DNA of 64,000 nt from Tateyamaria sp947503385 (GCF_051195235.1 NZ_JBNFZM010000002.1:248001-312000), one strand, 5' to 3'; positions 51,737 to 61,341 are shown, counted from the first letter of the stretch. Numbers and translations are program-made. The notes: generated by a model not told the origin, from the sequence alone.

Positions 51737-53440
51737 ATGACACTGAAATCCCTTTTGATGGGTGCTGTGGCCTCGGCTGCGCTCGCGCCTGCCGCATTCG
51801 CCGAACGTGGCGCGGACGGCGAAGTGAGCATCATCTATTGGCAAGCGCCGTCGATCCTGAACCCATTCCTGTCCGGCGGGACCAAGGACGTGGAATCCGC
51901 CTCTCTGGTGCTGGAACCGCTTGCCCGCTATGACGAAACTGGCGCCCTGACGCCGTTCCTTGCCGAAGATATCCCCACCGTGGGCAATGGCGGCGTGAGC
52001 GAAGACCTCACGACAATCACATGGAAGATCAAGCCCGGCCTGCTGTGGTCCGACGGCACGCCTGTGACCTCCGCCGACGTGAAATTCACCGCTGAATACT
52101 GTATGCACCCCGAAGGCGGCTGTGCGCAGTTGGCGTTCTTTGACGGCGTGGAAAACGTGGAAACACCCGACGATCTGACGGTCAAGGTGACGTTCAACCA
52201 GCCCAAGCCCAATCCCTATGGCCCGTTTGTCGGCGGTCAATCGCCGATCATCCAAGCCGCGCAATTCGCAGATTGCCTTGGCGCCAAAGCGCCGGAATGC
52301 ACCGAAGCGAACTTTAACCCCATTGGCACCGGCCCCTTCGTCGTTGACGAATTCCGCCCCAATGACACGATCCAGTATTCGGCGAACACGAACTACCGCG
52401 ACCCCAGCAAGCCCGCCTTTGCCAAGGTGAATTTCAAAGGCGGTGGCGACGCGCTGGCCGCTGGTCGCGCCGTGCTTGAAACAGGCGAGTTCGACTATGC
52501 CTGGAACCTGCAACTGGCCCCCGACGTCATTGCCAACCTCGAAGAAGGCGGCAAGGGCAAAGCCATCGCAGGCTTTGGCCCGTTGGTTGAACGTCTTGAG
52601 ATGAACATGACCGATCCGTCGCCCGACCTGCCCGAAGGCGAGCGTGCAACGGTGGCCCATCCGCACCCGTTCCTGAGCGATCCGGCGGTGCGTGCAGCCC
52701 TGTCCATGGCTATCGACCGTCCGCTTCTGGTCGAGATCGGCTATGGCAAGGCGGGCAAGCCCACCTGTGACCTCGTTCCGGTGCCGGACAACTATTCGGC
52801 GGGCAACACCCACTGCTTTGAGCAGGACATCGAAGGCGCCAAAGCGATGCTGGATGAGGCCGGTTGGGTCGACAGCAATGGCAACGGCACCCGCGACAAG
52901 GACGGTGTGGAACTGAGCATCCTGTACCAAACCTCGACCAATGCGGTCCGTCAGGACTTCCAAGCGCTGATCAAGGAATGGTGGAGCGAAATCGGTGTTG
53001 AAACCGAGCTGCGCAACCTCGACGCATCGGTGTTCTTTGGCGGCGACCCCGGCTCGCCCGACACGTTCCAGAAGTTCTATGCGGACGTGGAGATGTACGC
53101 CAACACCTTTAACGGCACCGACCCCCAGCAATATCTGGCGGCCTACCGTTGCGGCAACGAACCCAAGCCTGACAGCCAGTGGCAGGGGGAGAACATCAAC
53201 CGCTTCTGCGACCCGGCATATGACGAGCTGATCGACGAACTGGCCCGCACCGGCGACATCGCCAAGCGCGGCGAGATTGCCATCAAGATGAACAACATGC
53301 TGACCAAAGACACCAACACCATCGTGCCGCTTGTGCACCGTGGCCGTGTGTCAGCACATGCAAGTTCGCTGGGGGGCGTGATCCTGAACGTCTGGGACAG
53401 CGAGCTGTGGAACGTGGCCGACTGGCACCGCGTGAAGTAA
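51737..53440 (+). CDS. Peptide ABC transporter substrate-binding protein
   Basis: A 567-residue family 5 (DppA/OppA-like) periplasmic binding protein. The signal peptide ends near AAFA-ERG. The core includes WKIKPGLLWSDGTPVTSADV, FNPIGTGPFVVDEF and a C-terminal DTNTIVPLVHRGRVSAHASS. AAGGAG precedes the start. It delivers peptides or acylated amino acids to the permeases; it has no lipobox, so it is freely periplasmic. Confidence 0.94.
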   Translation: MTLKSLLMGAVASAALAPAAFAERGADGEVSIIYWQAPSILNPFLSGGTKDVESASLVLEPLARYDETGALTPFLAEDIPTVGNGGVSEDLTTITWKIKPGLLWSDGTPVTSADVKFTAEYCMHPEGGCAQLAFFDGVENVETPDDLTVKVTFNQPKPNPYGPFVGGQSPIIQAAQFADCLGAKAPECTEANFNPIGTGPFVVDEFRPNDTIQYSANTNYRDPSKPAFAKVNFKGGGDALAAGRAVLETGEFDYAWNLQLAPDVIANLEEGGKGKAIAGFGPLVERLEMNMTDPSPDLPEGERATVAHPHPFLSDPAVRAALSMAIDRPLLVEIGYGKAGKPTCDLVPVPDNYSAGNTHCFEQDIEGAKAMLDEAGWVDSNGNGTRDKDGVELSILYQTSTNAVRQDFQALIKEWWSEIGVETELRNLDASVFFGGDPGSPDTFQKFYADVEMYANTFNGTDPQQYLAAYRCGNEPKPDSQWQGENINRFCDPAYDELIDELARTGDIAKRGEIAIKMNNMLTKDTNTIVPLVHRGRVSAHASSLGGVILNVWDSELWNVADWHRVK

Positions 53441-53448
53441 TCGCGACA

Positions 53449-53473
53449 AGGGTGGGCGTTTTGCGCCCACCCT
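53449..53473 (+). terminator. Hairpin between the binding-protein and permease genes
   Basis: AGGGTGGGCG-TTTTG-CGCCCACCCT forms a perfect 10-bp stem eight bases after the binding-protein stop and 40 bases before the first permease. No T-run follows. Such structures commonly stabilise the upstream mRNA and limit read-through, so that binding protein is made in excess of permease. Confidence 0.6.
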
Positions 53474-53513
53474 ATTCCAACGACAAAAAGACCCCGACAA
53501 GAGGCTTTGCGTT

Positions 53514-54521
53514 ATGCTGACCTTCACGATCCGCAGATTGTTCCTGTCGATCCCGACGCTGATGTTCATCAGCCTCGTCATCTTCATGCTGCTGCAACTT
53601 GCACCCGGCGATCCGATGGCGCAGGTGCCCCTGACTGTCCCGCCAGAGGTCAAGGAGAAGATGCGCGAGGCGCTTGGCCTTGGGCAGCCGCCCCTGATCC
53701 AGTATTGGAAGTGGATGGTCCAGTTCTTCTGGATCGAACCGCAGGTGCTGATTGACCATTGGTTCGGCACATCGTTTTCCGCCGATGCACAGCGCGTGAT
53801 CTCGTGGCAGACCCGCAGCCCGGTGATGGACATCGTGGTCCAGCGCATTCCGCAGACCCTGTGGGTTGTCGGCCTGAGTTATATCGTCGGCATCGCCATC
53901 GCGCTGCCCATCGGCATCTATTCGGCCTACAAGCAATATTCCGTCTTCGACCAGTCCGGCACGTTCATCACGATGATCGGCTTTTCGATCCCGCCCTTTT
54001 TCACCGGTCCGCTTCTGATCGTGATCTTTTCGGTTCAACTGGGCTGGTTCCCTTCGATCTATGACACCACGCACGTGGTCACGGATTGGGCCAGCTTCAA
54101 AGTGCAGTTCAACCAGATGATCATGCCGGTGATGGTGCTGGCGCTGCAAACAACGGCGCAGATCAGCCGCTACATGCGGTCATCCATGCTCGACAATCTT
54201 GGGCAGGACTATGTGCGCACCGCCCGCGCCAAGGGTCTGCGCGAGGGCGTCGTGGTCATGGTCCACGTCCTGCGCAATTCGATGATCCCGGTCATCACCG
54301 TGATTGCCTTGGGCATCCCGTCGATCTTTGGCGGCGCGATCATCACCGAAAATGTGTTCAAGGTGAACGGGATCGGGCAGTTGCTCATCACTGCGCTCTT
54401 CGCGAATGACATCCCGATGGTGATGACGCTGACGTTCATTTTTGCGATCCTGATCGTGCTTTTTAACCTGATTGCCGACGTGCTTTACGGCGTGCTCGAC
54501 CCGAGGATCCGCTATGACTGA
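53514..54521 (+). CDS. Peptide ABC transporter permease (DppB type)
   Basis: A 335-residue inner-membrane permease with about six helices and the EAA-type cytoplasmic loop (YVRTARAKGLREGVVVMVHV). The N-terminus MLTFTIRRLFLSIPTLMFIS and the ending VLYGVLDPRIRYD are typical of the DppB family. It overlaps the second permease gene by 8 bases. Confidence 0.95.
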   Translation: MLTFTIRRLFLSIPTLMFISLVIFMLLQLAPGDPMAQVPLTVPPEVKEKMREALGLGQPPLIQYWKWMVQFFWIEPQVLIDHWFGTSFSADAQRVISWQTRSPVMDIVVQRIPQTLWVVGLSYIVGIAIALPIGIYSAYKQYSVFDQSGTFITMIGFSIPPFFTGPLLIVIFSVQLGWFPSIYDTTHVVTDWASFKVQFNQMIMPVMVLALQTTAQISRYMRSSMLDNLGQDYVRTARAKGLREGVVVMVHVLRNSMIPVITVIALGIPSIFGGAIITENVFKVNGIGQLLITALFANDIPMVMTLTFIFAILIVLFNLIADVLYGVLDPRIRYD

Positions 54522-55509
54522 TCAACCGATCCCTGCCGGACCCGATATGGAAATCGACGCCCTTGCCGCCTTGCAGGACAAGGAGCCGCCACAGGCCCCG
54601 CGCAGCCAGTGGAAGGACGTCTGGGACCAGTTCAAACGGCACAAGGGCGCGTTGTTTGGTGGCGGCTTCCTGATTTTTATCACACTTGCCGTGCTGCTGG
54701 GTCCGTTCCTGTGGCAGGTGGATGCGACCAAGATCGACATCCGCAACAAGAACATGCGGCCCATCTACGTCGCACTTTGGGACAGCGCGGCGAATGTGGG
54801 ATGGAACAAGCCGCTGGGCTCGGATCAGCTGGGGCGCGATATCCTCGCACAGCTGATTTCGGGCGGCCGCGCTTCGATGGCCGTGGGATGGGCCGCGATG
54901 GTGCTGGCGCTGGTGATCGGCACATCCGTGGGTGTGCTGGCGGGCTATTTCCGCAAGCTGGACTTCTGGCTGATGCGGTTCACCGATCTGGTGCTGTCGC
55001 TGCCGATCCTGCCCATCCTGCTGGTGGCCGTGACCCTGTTCCGGCAACCGCTGAACAACACGTTTGGGCCTGAGGGCGGCATGTTCGTTCTGATCGTGAG
55101 CGTCGTGGGCCTGACCTCGTGGATGCAGACCGCGCGCATTGTGCGCGGCGATATCCTCGCGCTGAAGGAACGCGAGTTCATCCTCGCCGCCCGCAGCATC
55201 GGCACCACACCGGCCAAGATCATCCGACGGCACCTGCTGCCCAACGTGATCTCACCCATCATGGTGTCGGCCACGCTGGGTCTTGCCACAGCGATCATCA
55301 CCGAAAGCGCACTGAGTTTCCTCGGCGTCGGCTTTCCGTCGGACTTTCCGACATGGGGTAAATTGCTGGCCGATGCCGTGCAACGGATGGAGCAATACCC
55401 CGAACGTGTGGTGCTGCCCGGTATCCTGATCTCGCTGACCGTGCTGGGGGTGAATTACCTTGGCGACGGGCTGCGCGACGCGCTCGACCCCCGCATCCGC
55501 GGGCGCTGA
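54514..55509 (+). CDS. Peptide ABC transporter permease (DppC type)
   Basis: A 331-residue permease with a long N-terminal cytoplasmic segment before the first helix, the LGSDQLGRDILAQLISGGRA loop, an EAA motif (REFILAARSIGTTPAKIIRR) and the ending DALDPRIRGR. The start overlaps the DppB-type gene end. The preferred ATG (MTDQPIPAGPDME) is in the overlap; an earlier one is rejected as it would read far back through the other gene. Confidence 0.95.
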   Translation: MTDQPIPAGPDMEIDALAALQDKEPPQAPRSQWKDVWDQFKRHKGALFGGGFLIFITLAVLLGPFLWQVDATKIDIRNKNMRPIYVALWDSAANVGWNKPLGSDQLGRDILAQLISGGRASMAVGWAAMVLALVIGTSVGVLAGYFRKLDFWLMRFTDLVLSLPILPILLVAVTLFRQPLNNTFGPEGGMFVLIVSVVGLTSWMQTARIVRGDILALKEREFILAARSIGTTPAKIIRRHLLPNVISPIMVSATLGLATAIITESALSFLGVGFPSDFPTWGKLLADAVQRMEQYPERVVLPGILISLTVLGVNYLGDGLRDALDPRIRGR

Positions 55510-55522
55510 CAGTTACAGCGCG

Positions 55523-55552
55523 TGGTGCAGGCGGGGGCTTTCGCCTGCACCA
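55523..55552 (+). terminator. Hairpin after the transporter operon
   Basis: TGGTGCAGGCG and CGCCTGCACCA form an 11-bp perfect stem with an eight-base loop, 13 bases after the DppC-type stop. There is no downstream T-run but the position at an operon end supports a termination or mRNA-protecting role. Confidence 0.55.
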
Positions 55553-55583
55553 ACCTCCCCCCCCACCCCCGAAAGGAATCCCA

Positions 55584-56033
55584 ATGAAACTGCCCCTGAC
55601 AGGCACATGCCTGTGCGGGGCGGTACAGGTGACTGTATCCGCTCTGCCCCTTATGACCATGGCGTGCCATTGCCGCGATTGCCAAAAGCTGAGCGCCGGT
55701 GCGTACACGCTGACCACAATGGTGCCCCGCGACAGCTTTTCCTGCACCGGAGACCTTGTCCGTGGTGGCCTGCATTCGGACGGACGGGCGCATTACAATT
55801 GCGCCTCATGCCTGACCATCGTGTATTCGCAGGTTGGCATCGCCCCGCAACGGGTCAATGTGCGTACCTCTGTGCTGGATGACGGCGCCGCGTTGGTGCC
55901 GTTCATCGAGGTGATGACCGAAGATAAGATGCCGTGGGTCAACGTGCCTGCGATGCACAGCTTTGCCCGTGCGCCCGCATCGCTGGACGCGCTGCACGCG
56001 CTGATGGACGACTATGCCGCTTGGCTGTCCTGA
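55584..56033 (+). CDS. GFA/CENP-V family zinc-binding protein
   Basis: A 149-residue protein of the glutathione-dependent formaldehyde-activating (GFA) family. The cysteines are in LTGTCLCGAVQVTV, ACHCRDCQKLSAG and NCASC, forming the two zinc sites of the beta-tent fold. Many family members have no proven activity on formaldehyde. It follows the transporter hairpin and has a plausible AAAGGA before its ATG. Confidence 0.92.
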   Translation: MKLPLTGTCLCGAVQVTVSALPLMTMACHCRDCQKLSAGAYTLTTMVPRDSFSCTGDLVRGGLHSDGRAHYNCASCLTIVYSQVGIAPQRVNVRTSVLDDGAALVPFIEVMTEDKMPWVNVPAMHSFARAPASLDALHALMDDYAAWLS

Positions 56034-56045
56034 CCGTTCTGCCCG

Positions 56046-57329
56046 CTACTTTTCCACGCTTTTGCGCAAGCGGCGCACAAGGCTCCAGACAAGGAACACC
56101 ACCGGCAGGGTGACAAAAGCCGTCAGCATATTTTTTGACAGGCCCGTCGGTTCTTCGAGCGGGTAGAGCAGATAGGACGCAAGCGACACGGCATAGTAGC
56201 TGATCGCAACCACGGACAAGCCCTCGACCGTGCGCTGCAAGCGCAGTTGCAGGTCCGACCGTTTGTCCATGCTTTCCAGAAGCGCTTGGTTCTGGGCGGA
56301 GCGTTCCACGTCCACACGGGTTCGGAGCAAATTGGCCGCGCGCACACCCCGGCTCGACATCGCATCGAGACGTTCCTGCGCTGAGCGGACGGTACGCATT
56401 GCGGGCTGATAGCGGCGCACCATGAATTCGAGAAACGTCTGGCGTCCCGCGTGCCGTTCCTCGCGCAGCGCAGAGATGCGTTCGTTCACAATCGCCTCGT
56501 AGGCCCAAGTCGCGCCAAAGCGGAACGACGACTGGGCCGACAATGTCTCAAGCTCGGCCGAGATCGCCAAAAGCGCCTGCAACGTCTCTTCGGCCTTGGA
56601 CCCTTCTTTCGACATTTCTTCCACCAGCGTCGTCAGGCGCGTGTCAAGCGTGCCAAGCTGCGCGCCCATACTGCGCACCCGGGCAAACCCCAGCATCGAC
56701 ATGGTCTTGTATGTCTCGATCTCGCACAGACGCTGAACGATGCGCCCCACGCGCCGTTTGCCCGTCTCCGCCCCCGCGAACACGGCAAACCGCATGTGGC
56801 CATTGGTGTCGATGCGAAAATCACCGGCCACCACGGCAGAGCCGTCCAGCACCTCACTGACCGCGAGGCTTTCTGGGACGAACCAATCCGCCAGCCGTTT
56901 CTCTATCTCCTTGGAAGGCGGCATGTCCTCGACCCGCAGCAGAATGGACGTGACCCGTTGGCCGGGTGCGGTCTCAAGCCAGTCCTGCGGAAACGGGTCA
57001 AAGGCCGCCGCTTCAAACGGGCGGTCCGCCACACCTTCGGTAAAGATCGTGTAGGTCACGAATTCGGTGTGCTGTTCCCATTTCAGCCAGTGCCTGCCGA
57101 TCTGCCCGTAGTAATGCGTGGCACCCGGTTGCGGATGCGGCACACCGTGGCGGTCCAGAAGATCGTGCAAATGCGCGAGATCCTTGGTGCGGTCCCGGTT
57201 CGCCGCCATCTCAGGCTGCTTGAACGCGACATATATCGCCGCCGAGGGTGCCCGCATCGACGGAAACGGGCGGGCGTGCAACTCATTGGCCAGACGGTAG
57301 CGCAATGGGTGGTCTTCAATCGGGGCCAT
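56046..57329 (-). CDS. DUF3422 family membrane protein
   Basis: A 427-residue protein with a large soluble N-terminal domain (HPLRYRLANELHARPFPSMR, typical start of the family) and coiled-coil-like middle (TLDTRLTTLVEEMSKEGSKA), then two C-terminal membrane helices (about residues 355-375 and 400-420). DUF3422 proteins are widespread in alphaproteobacteria with unknown role. Transcribed alone, convergent with the GFA gene across 12 bases. Confidence 0.92.
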   Translation of the reverse strand: MAPIEDHPLRYRLANELHARPFPSMRAPSAAIYVAFKQPEMAANRDRTKDLAHLHDLLDRHGVPHPQPGATHYYGQIGRHWLKWEQHTEFVTYTIFTEGVADRPFEAAAFDPFPQDWLETAPGQRVTSILLRVEDMPPSKEIEKRLADWFVPESLAVSEVLDGSAVVAGDFRIDTNGHMRFAVFAGAETGKRRVGRIVQRLCEIETYKTMSMLGFARVRSMGAQLGTLDTRLTTLVEEMSKEGSKAEETLQALLAISAELETLSAQSSFRFGATWAYEAIVNERISALREERHAGRQTFLEFMVRRYQPAMRTVRSAQERLDAMSSRGVRAANLLRTRVDVERSAQNQALLESMDKRSDLQLRLQRTVEGLSVVAISYYAVSLASYLLYPLEEPTGLSKNMLTAFVTLPVVFLVWSLVRRLRKSVEK

Positions 57330-57563
57330 GTTTTGGGTCCTGCCTGCTGGTGCTATGCGATATAGCGCGCAATCCCCGCCATGCCAAAATATTTCTATAT
57401 GTTTTTCAACATGTTAACAGAGTGCAATGGTATACACCGCCCGATCCGCCAAAATCCGGCGGAAATTGCGTCGGCCAGATTCCGCGCAGGCCGTATCCTG
57501 CGGGCAATGCCGCGTTGTTTGGTGGTCCGCGCCACGCCTATGCTTGTGCCACTTTTTCAGACG

Positions 57564-57578
57564 CGGCCCTTGGGGCCG
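57564..57578 (+). promoter_or_regulatory. GC hairpin with T-rich tail in the leader of the 177-residue gene
   Basis: CGGCCC-TTG-GGGCCG is followed by ATTATTTTC, and the ribosome-binding site AAAGGAG comes a few bases later, 25 bases before the start. This resembles a short intrinsic terminator or attenuator in the 5' leader. The loop of three is tight, so it is tentative. The 270-base gap upstream has no other gene. Confidence 0.35.
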
Positions 57579-57602
57579 ATTATTTTCATAAAGGAGTTAT
57601 TG

Positions 57603-58136
57603 ATGTCACATAATTGTGGCTATGCCGTCGCGCTCAAAACTACGGCGGCCGGTGGCGGGGTCTTTAGCCTGACCCACGTTGATGGTGGCACCAGTTCCGC
57701 ACCCCAGCGCGGACTTCAACCACGCGGATCCAGCAGCGGTGTGGGGTCACTGACCATCTACAACCCCAGCAGCAGTACAACGCCGCGCATGTATCCGGTC
57801 GAGGTCAAGTTCGACAGCAACGGGATCGCCTTGATCGACTTCATGTACGATCATGCAGTCATCCCGCATACAGTTGCAGGACCCGGCGGTATTCTGGCGA
57901 CCAACTTCCGATACCGGACCAAGATCGGGTCGTCGATCGTGAATGGGAACGGGCAGTTGCTGCATTTTTCCAACATCGGCCACACCAGTCGCATGGGCCG
58001 CCACATGGCCACACCGTCCGTGCCCCTGCCCCGCGTCCAGAATGCAATTGATGCGATGGTTGCCCGTGCGCGCCAGTTGGCGGCGGTGGCCAATTCGATG
58101 TCGCGCCCCTGCCTTGCCGGTATCGTCATCGTGTAG
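57603..58136 (+). CDS. Unrecognised 177-residue protein
   Basis: A cytosolic protein starting MSHNCGYAVALKTTAAGGGV with AAAGGAG at good spacing. The frame continues open upstream but lacks a ribosome site. The first part is Gly/Ser-rich (SSAPQRGLQPRGSSSGVGSL), the middle looks like beta strands (YPVEVKFDSNGIALIDFMYD), and the end is a helix. No domain is recognised. It stands alone between DUF3422 and pntB, with which it converges. Confidence 0.65.
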   Translation: MSHNCGYAVALKTTAAGGGVFSLTHVDGGTSSAPQRGLQPRGSSSGVGSLTIYNPSSSTTPRMYPVEVKFDSNGIALIDFMYDHAVIPHTVAGPGGILATNFRYRTKIGSSIVNGNGQLLHFSNIGHTSRMGRHMATPSVPLPRVQNAIDAMVARARQLAAVANSMSRPCLAGIVIV

Positions 58137-58143
58137 GCCGTGT

Positions 58144-58171
58144 CCGACGGCACCGCGAGAGGCGCCGTCGG
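58144..58171. terminator. Hairpin between convergent genes
   Basis: CCGACGGC and GCCGTCGG arms (8 bp) enclose 12 bases, in the 45-base gap between the 177-residue gene stop and the pntB stop. It probably ends transcription from one or both sides. There is no strong T-run. Confidence 0.5.
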
Positions 58172-58181
58172 CATTGGTCGT

Positions 58182-59618
58182 TTAGTCGATCATCGGCAGC
58201 AGTTTGTCGATGGACGCCTTGGCGTCGCCGTAGAACATGCGCGTGTTCTCTTTAAAGAACAGCGGGTTCTCGATGCCGGAATACCCGGTGCCCTGTCCGC
58301 GTTTGGATACGAACACCTGCTTGGACTTCCAGCATTCCAGCACCGGCATTCCGGCGATGGGGCTGTTTGGATCGTCCTGTGCCGCCGGGTTCACGATGTC
58401 GTTCGAGCCGATAACAATGGCCACATCCGTATCCGGAAAGTCATCGTTGATCTCGTCCATCTCCAGCACGATGTCATAGGGCACTTTGGCCTCAGCCAGG
58501 AGCACGTTCATGTGACCGGGCAGACGTCCTGCCACCGGATGGATGGCAAAGCGCACGGTCTTGCCTGCGGCACGCAGCTTGCGCGTCAGTTCGGCCACGC
58601 CCTGCTGGGCCTGCGCCACCGCCATGCCGTAGCCGGGGATGATGACAATGCTGTCGGCCTCGTTCAGGGCGCTGGCAACGCCGTCCGCCTCAATCGCGAC
58701 CTGTTCGCCTTCGACGGCCATCTGTTCGCCCGTCGCGCCCCCAAAGCCGCCAAGGATTACGGACACAAAGGACCGGTTCATCGCCTTGCACATGATGTAG
58801 GACAGGATCGCACCGGAAGAGCCCACAAGCGCACCCACCACGATCAGCAGGTCATTGCCAAGGCTAAAGCCAATGGCCGCCGCAGCCCAACCAGAATAGG
58901 AGTTGAGCATGGAGACCACCACGGGCATGTCCGCCCCGCCAATCCCCATGATCAGGTGCCAGCCGATGAACAGCGCCAGCGCGGTCAGCAGAACCAGCGG
59001 CAGCAGCCCACCCATGTTAAAGTAGATGATCGCAAGGATAAGCGAGCCACCGGCAGCAGCCGCATTCAGCATGTGCCCACCGGTCAGTTGCGTGGCCGCA
59101 CTGTCGACCTTGCCCGACAGTTTGCCCCACGCCACGTACGATCCCGTGAATGTCACCGCACCGATCCAGATGCCCAGCACCAGTTCGATTTGCAGAATGG
59201 TGAATTCCACCGGTTCCTTTTTGGCCAGCAGGCCCGCGAACCCTTCGACGGTCGCCTTGCGCGTCGCCTCGTCCATGGCCAGCACAGAGGTCATTTCGAT
59301 ATGCGCGTTAAAGCCGATGATGACAGCCGCGAGGCCCACAAGGGCGTGCATCCCGGCAACAAGCTCGGGCATCTGGGTCATCTCGACCTTGGTGGCCAGT
59401 TGGTAGCCCACGACGCCGCCACCGGCGATCAGGATCAGCGACAAGAGCCACAGCCCCTGTCCCGGCCCGATCAGCGTGGCGACCACGGCAATGGCCATGC
59501 CGACAATGCCGTACCAGACGGCGCGTTTGGCACTTTCCTGACCCGACAGACCGCCAAGCGACAGGATGAAAAGAACAGCCGCAACAACGTAGGCGGCAGT
59601 GGTAAATCCGAATTCCAT
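58182..59618 (-). CDS. pntB: NAD(P) transhydrogenase subunit beta
   Basis: A 478-residue membrane subunit. The N-terminal half has about nine helices forming the proton channel. The C-terminal dIII domain binds NADP(H): IIPGYGMAVAQAQQGVAELT, DVAIVIGSNDIVNPAAQDDP and SIAGMPVLE-like ending (here SPIAGMPVLECW). It uses the proton motive force to make NADPH from NADH. It follows pntA by 15 nt. Confidence 0.97.
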   Translation of the reverse strand: MEFGFTTAAYVVAAVLFILSLGGLSGQESAKRAVWYGIVGMAIAVVATLIGPGQGLWLLSLILIAGGGVVGYQLATKVEMTQMPELVAGMHALVGLAAVIIGFNAHIEMTSVLAMDEATRKATVEGFAGLLAKKEPVEFTILQIELVLGIWIGAVTFTGSYVAWGKLSGKVDSAATQLTGGHMLNAAAAGGSLILAIIYFNMGGLLPLVLLTALALFIGWHLIMGIGGADMPVVVSMLNSYSGWAAAAIGFSLGNDLLIVVGALVGSSGAILSYIMCKAMNRSFVSVILGGFGGATGEQMAVEGEQVAIEADGVASALNEADSIVIIPGYGMAVAQAQQGVAELTRKLRAAGKTVRFAIHPVAGRLPGHMNVLLAEAKVPYDIVLEMDEINDDFPDTDVAIVIGSNDIVNPAAQDDPNSPIAGMPVLECWKSKQVFVSKRGQGTGYSGIENPLFFKENTRMFYGDAKASIDKLLPMID

Positions 59619-59633
59619 GAGTTCTGCCCTACC

Positions 59634-61208
59634 TTACGATTTCTGGAACATGGCGAGCATTCGCCGCGTCACGAGGAAGCCGCCGAATATGTTGATCGCT
59701 GCCATAAAGACGGCGAATATCGACAGGAAGGTGATGACCCCCGAGTTTGACCCAATCTGGATCAGCGCACCGAGGATCACGATCGACGAGATCGCGTTGG
59801 TCACGGCCATAAGTGGTGTGTGCAGGCTGTGCGCCACGTTCCAGATCACTTGGAAGCCGATGAACACGCTGAGCACAAACACAATGAAGTGCTGCATGAA
59901 GCTGGCAGGCGTATAGAGACCGGCAAGCAGGATCAGACCGCCGCCAATGGCCAGCAAGGTCACCTGCTGTTTGGTCTGGGCCTTGAACTCCGCAACCTCT
60001 TGGGCGCGCTTTTCCGCGGCTGTCAGTTCTTTGGCCGGCTCCTTTTTCGGAGCCGCAGCAATGGCGGCCACCTTGGGCGGCGGCGGCGGGAACGTGACGG
60101 CCTTTTCGTGGGTGATGGTCGCGCCACGGATCACGTCGTCTTCCATGTCGTGGTTGATGATGCCGTCTTTTTCCGGCGTCAGGTCCGTCATCAGGTGGCG
60201 AATATTGGTCGCATAGAGGCTGGACGCCTGCGTCGCCATCCGGCTGGGGAAGTCGGTGTAGCCGATGATGGTCACGCCATTGTCGGTCACGATCTTTTCG
60301 TCGGCCACGGTCAGCTTGCAGTTGCCGCCCTTTTCCGCCGCAAGGTCCACAATGACCGATCCGGGTTTCATCGAGGCCACCATGTCCTCGGTCCACAGTT
60401 CCGGCGCTTCGCGGTTGGGGATCAGGGCGGTGGTGATGACGATGTCGACTTCGGGGGCCAGTTCGCGGAACTTGGCCAATTGCGCCTCGCGGAACTCAGG
60501 CGAAGACACGGAGGCATATCCGCCCGATGACGAGCCGTCCTGCTGTTCCTCCTCGAAATCGAGATAGACGAACTCAGCGCCCATCGATTCGACCTGTTCG
60601 GCCACTTCGGGCCGCACGTCAAAGGCGTAGGTAATCGCACCCAACGATGTCGATGTGCCAATCGCGGCAAGGCCCGCAACGCCCGCGCCCACCACCAGAA
60701 CCTTGGCCGGGGGCACCTTGCCCGCCGCCGTGATCTGACCGGTGAAGAAACGGCCAAAGTTGTTGCCCGCCTCGATCACCGCGCGGTAGCCCGCGATGTT
60801 TGCCATTGATGACAGGGCGTCCATCTTTTGCGCACGGGAAATCCGCGGGATCATCTCCATCGCGATGACCGTGGCGCCCTTTTTGGAGGCGGCCTGCATC
60901 TTGGCCTCATCCGCGACGGGGCTAAAGAACGAGATCAGCGTCTGACCATCCCGCAGCCGCTTCATCTCGGCGTCGTCGGGCACGCGCACCTTGGCGACCA
61001 CATCAGCGGCCTTCCACAAGGCTGCCGCTGTTTTGACCACCTCGACGCCTGCGGCCTTGTAATCGGCGTCCGCAAAGCCGGCATCCAATCCGGCCCCCGT
61101 TTCGATCACACAGTCATGGCCCAGCTTTTGCAGTGCGGTCGCACTGTCCGGTGTCATCGCAACGCGGCGTTCACCGGCAAATGTCTCTTTTGGCGTACCG
61201 ATTTTCAT
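59634..61208 (-). CDS. pntA: NAD(P) transhydrogenase subunit alpha
   Basis: A 524-residue subunit. The N-terminal dI domain binds NAD(H), with KVLVVGAGVAGLAAIGTS and the alanine dehydrogenase-like start MKIGTPKETFAGERRVAMTP. A flexible Ala/Lys-rich linker (about residues 380-405) leads to a C-terminal part with four helices. This single alpha polypeptide is of the E. coli type rather than split into A1 and A2. It forms an operon with pntB. Confidence 0.97.
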   Translation of the reverse strand: MKIGTPKETFAGERRVAMTPDSATALQKLGHDCVIETGAGLDAGFADADYKAAGVEVVKTAAALWKAADVVAKVRVPDDAEMKRLRDGQTLISFFSPVADEAKMQAASKKGATVIAMEMIPRISRAQKMDALSSMANIAGYRAVIEAGNNFGRFFTGQITAAGKVPPAKVLVVGAGVAGLAAIGTSTSLGAITYAFDVRPEVAEQVESMGAEFVYLDFEEEQQDGSSSGGYASVSSPEFREAQLAKFRELAPEVDIVITTALIPNREAPELWTEDMVASMKPGSVIVDLAAEKGGNCKLTVADEKIVTDNGVTIIGYTDFPSRMATQASSLYATNIRHLMTDLTPEKDGIINHDMEDDVIRGATITHEKAVTFPPPPPKVAAIAAAPKKEPAKELTAAEKRAQEVAEFKAQTKQQVTLLAIGGGLILLAGLYTPASFMQHFIVFVLSVFIGFQVIWNVAHSLHTPLMAVTNAISSIVILGALIQIGSNSGVITFLSIFAVFMAAINIFGGFLVTRRMLAMFQKS

Positions 61209-61341
61209 ACGGCAGTTCCCCCGTCCTTCTTGGCAGTGGCAGAGTGCGCAACGTGATGCACATGGCGCGCCTGTCCACTACTCGCAACGCGCGGTCAGCG
61301 CAAGAACCGCCCCAACGTCAGGGCGAAACAATCGCAAAGGA

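Noticed and set aside
58140..59750. A 536-codon plus-strand frame opposite pntB.
   Set aside because: His/Gln/Asp-rich antisense shadow; pntB motifs on the minus strand are unambiguous.
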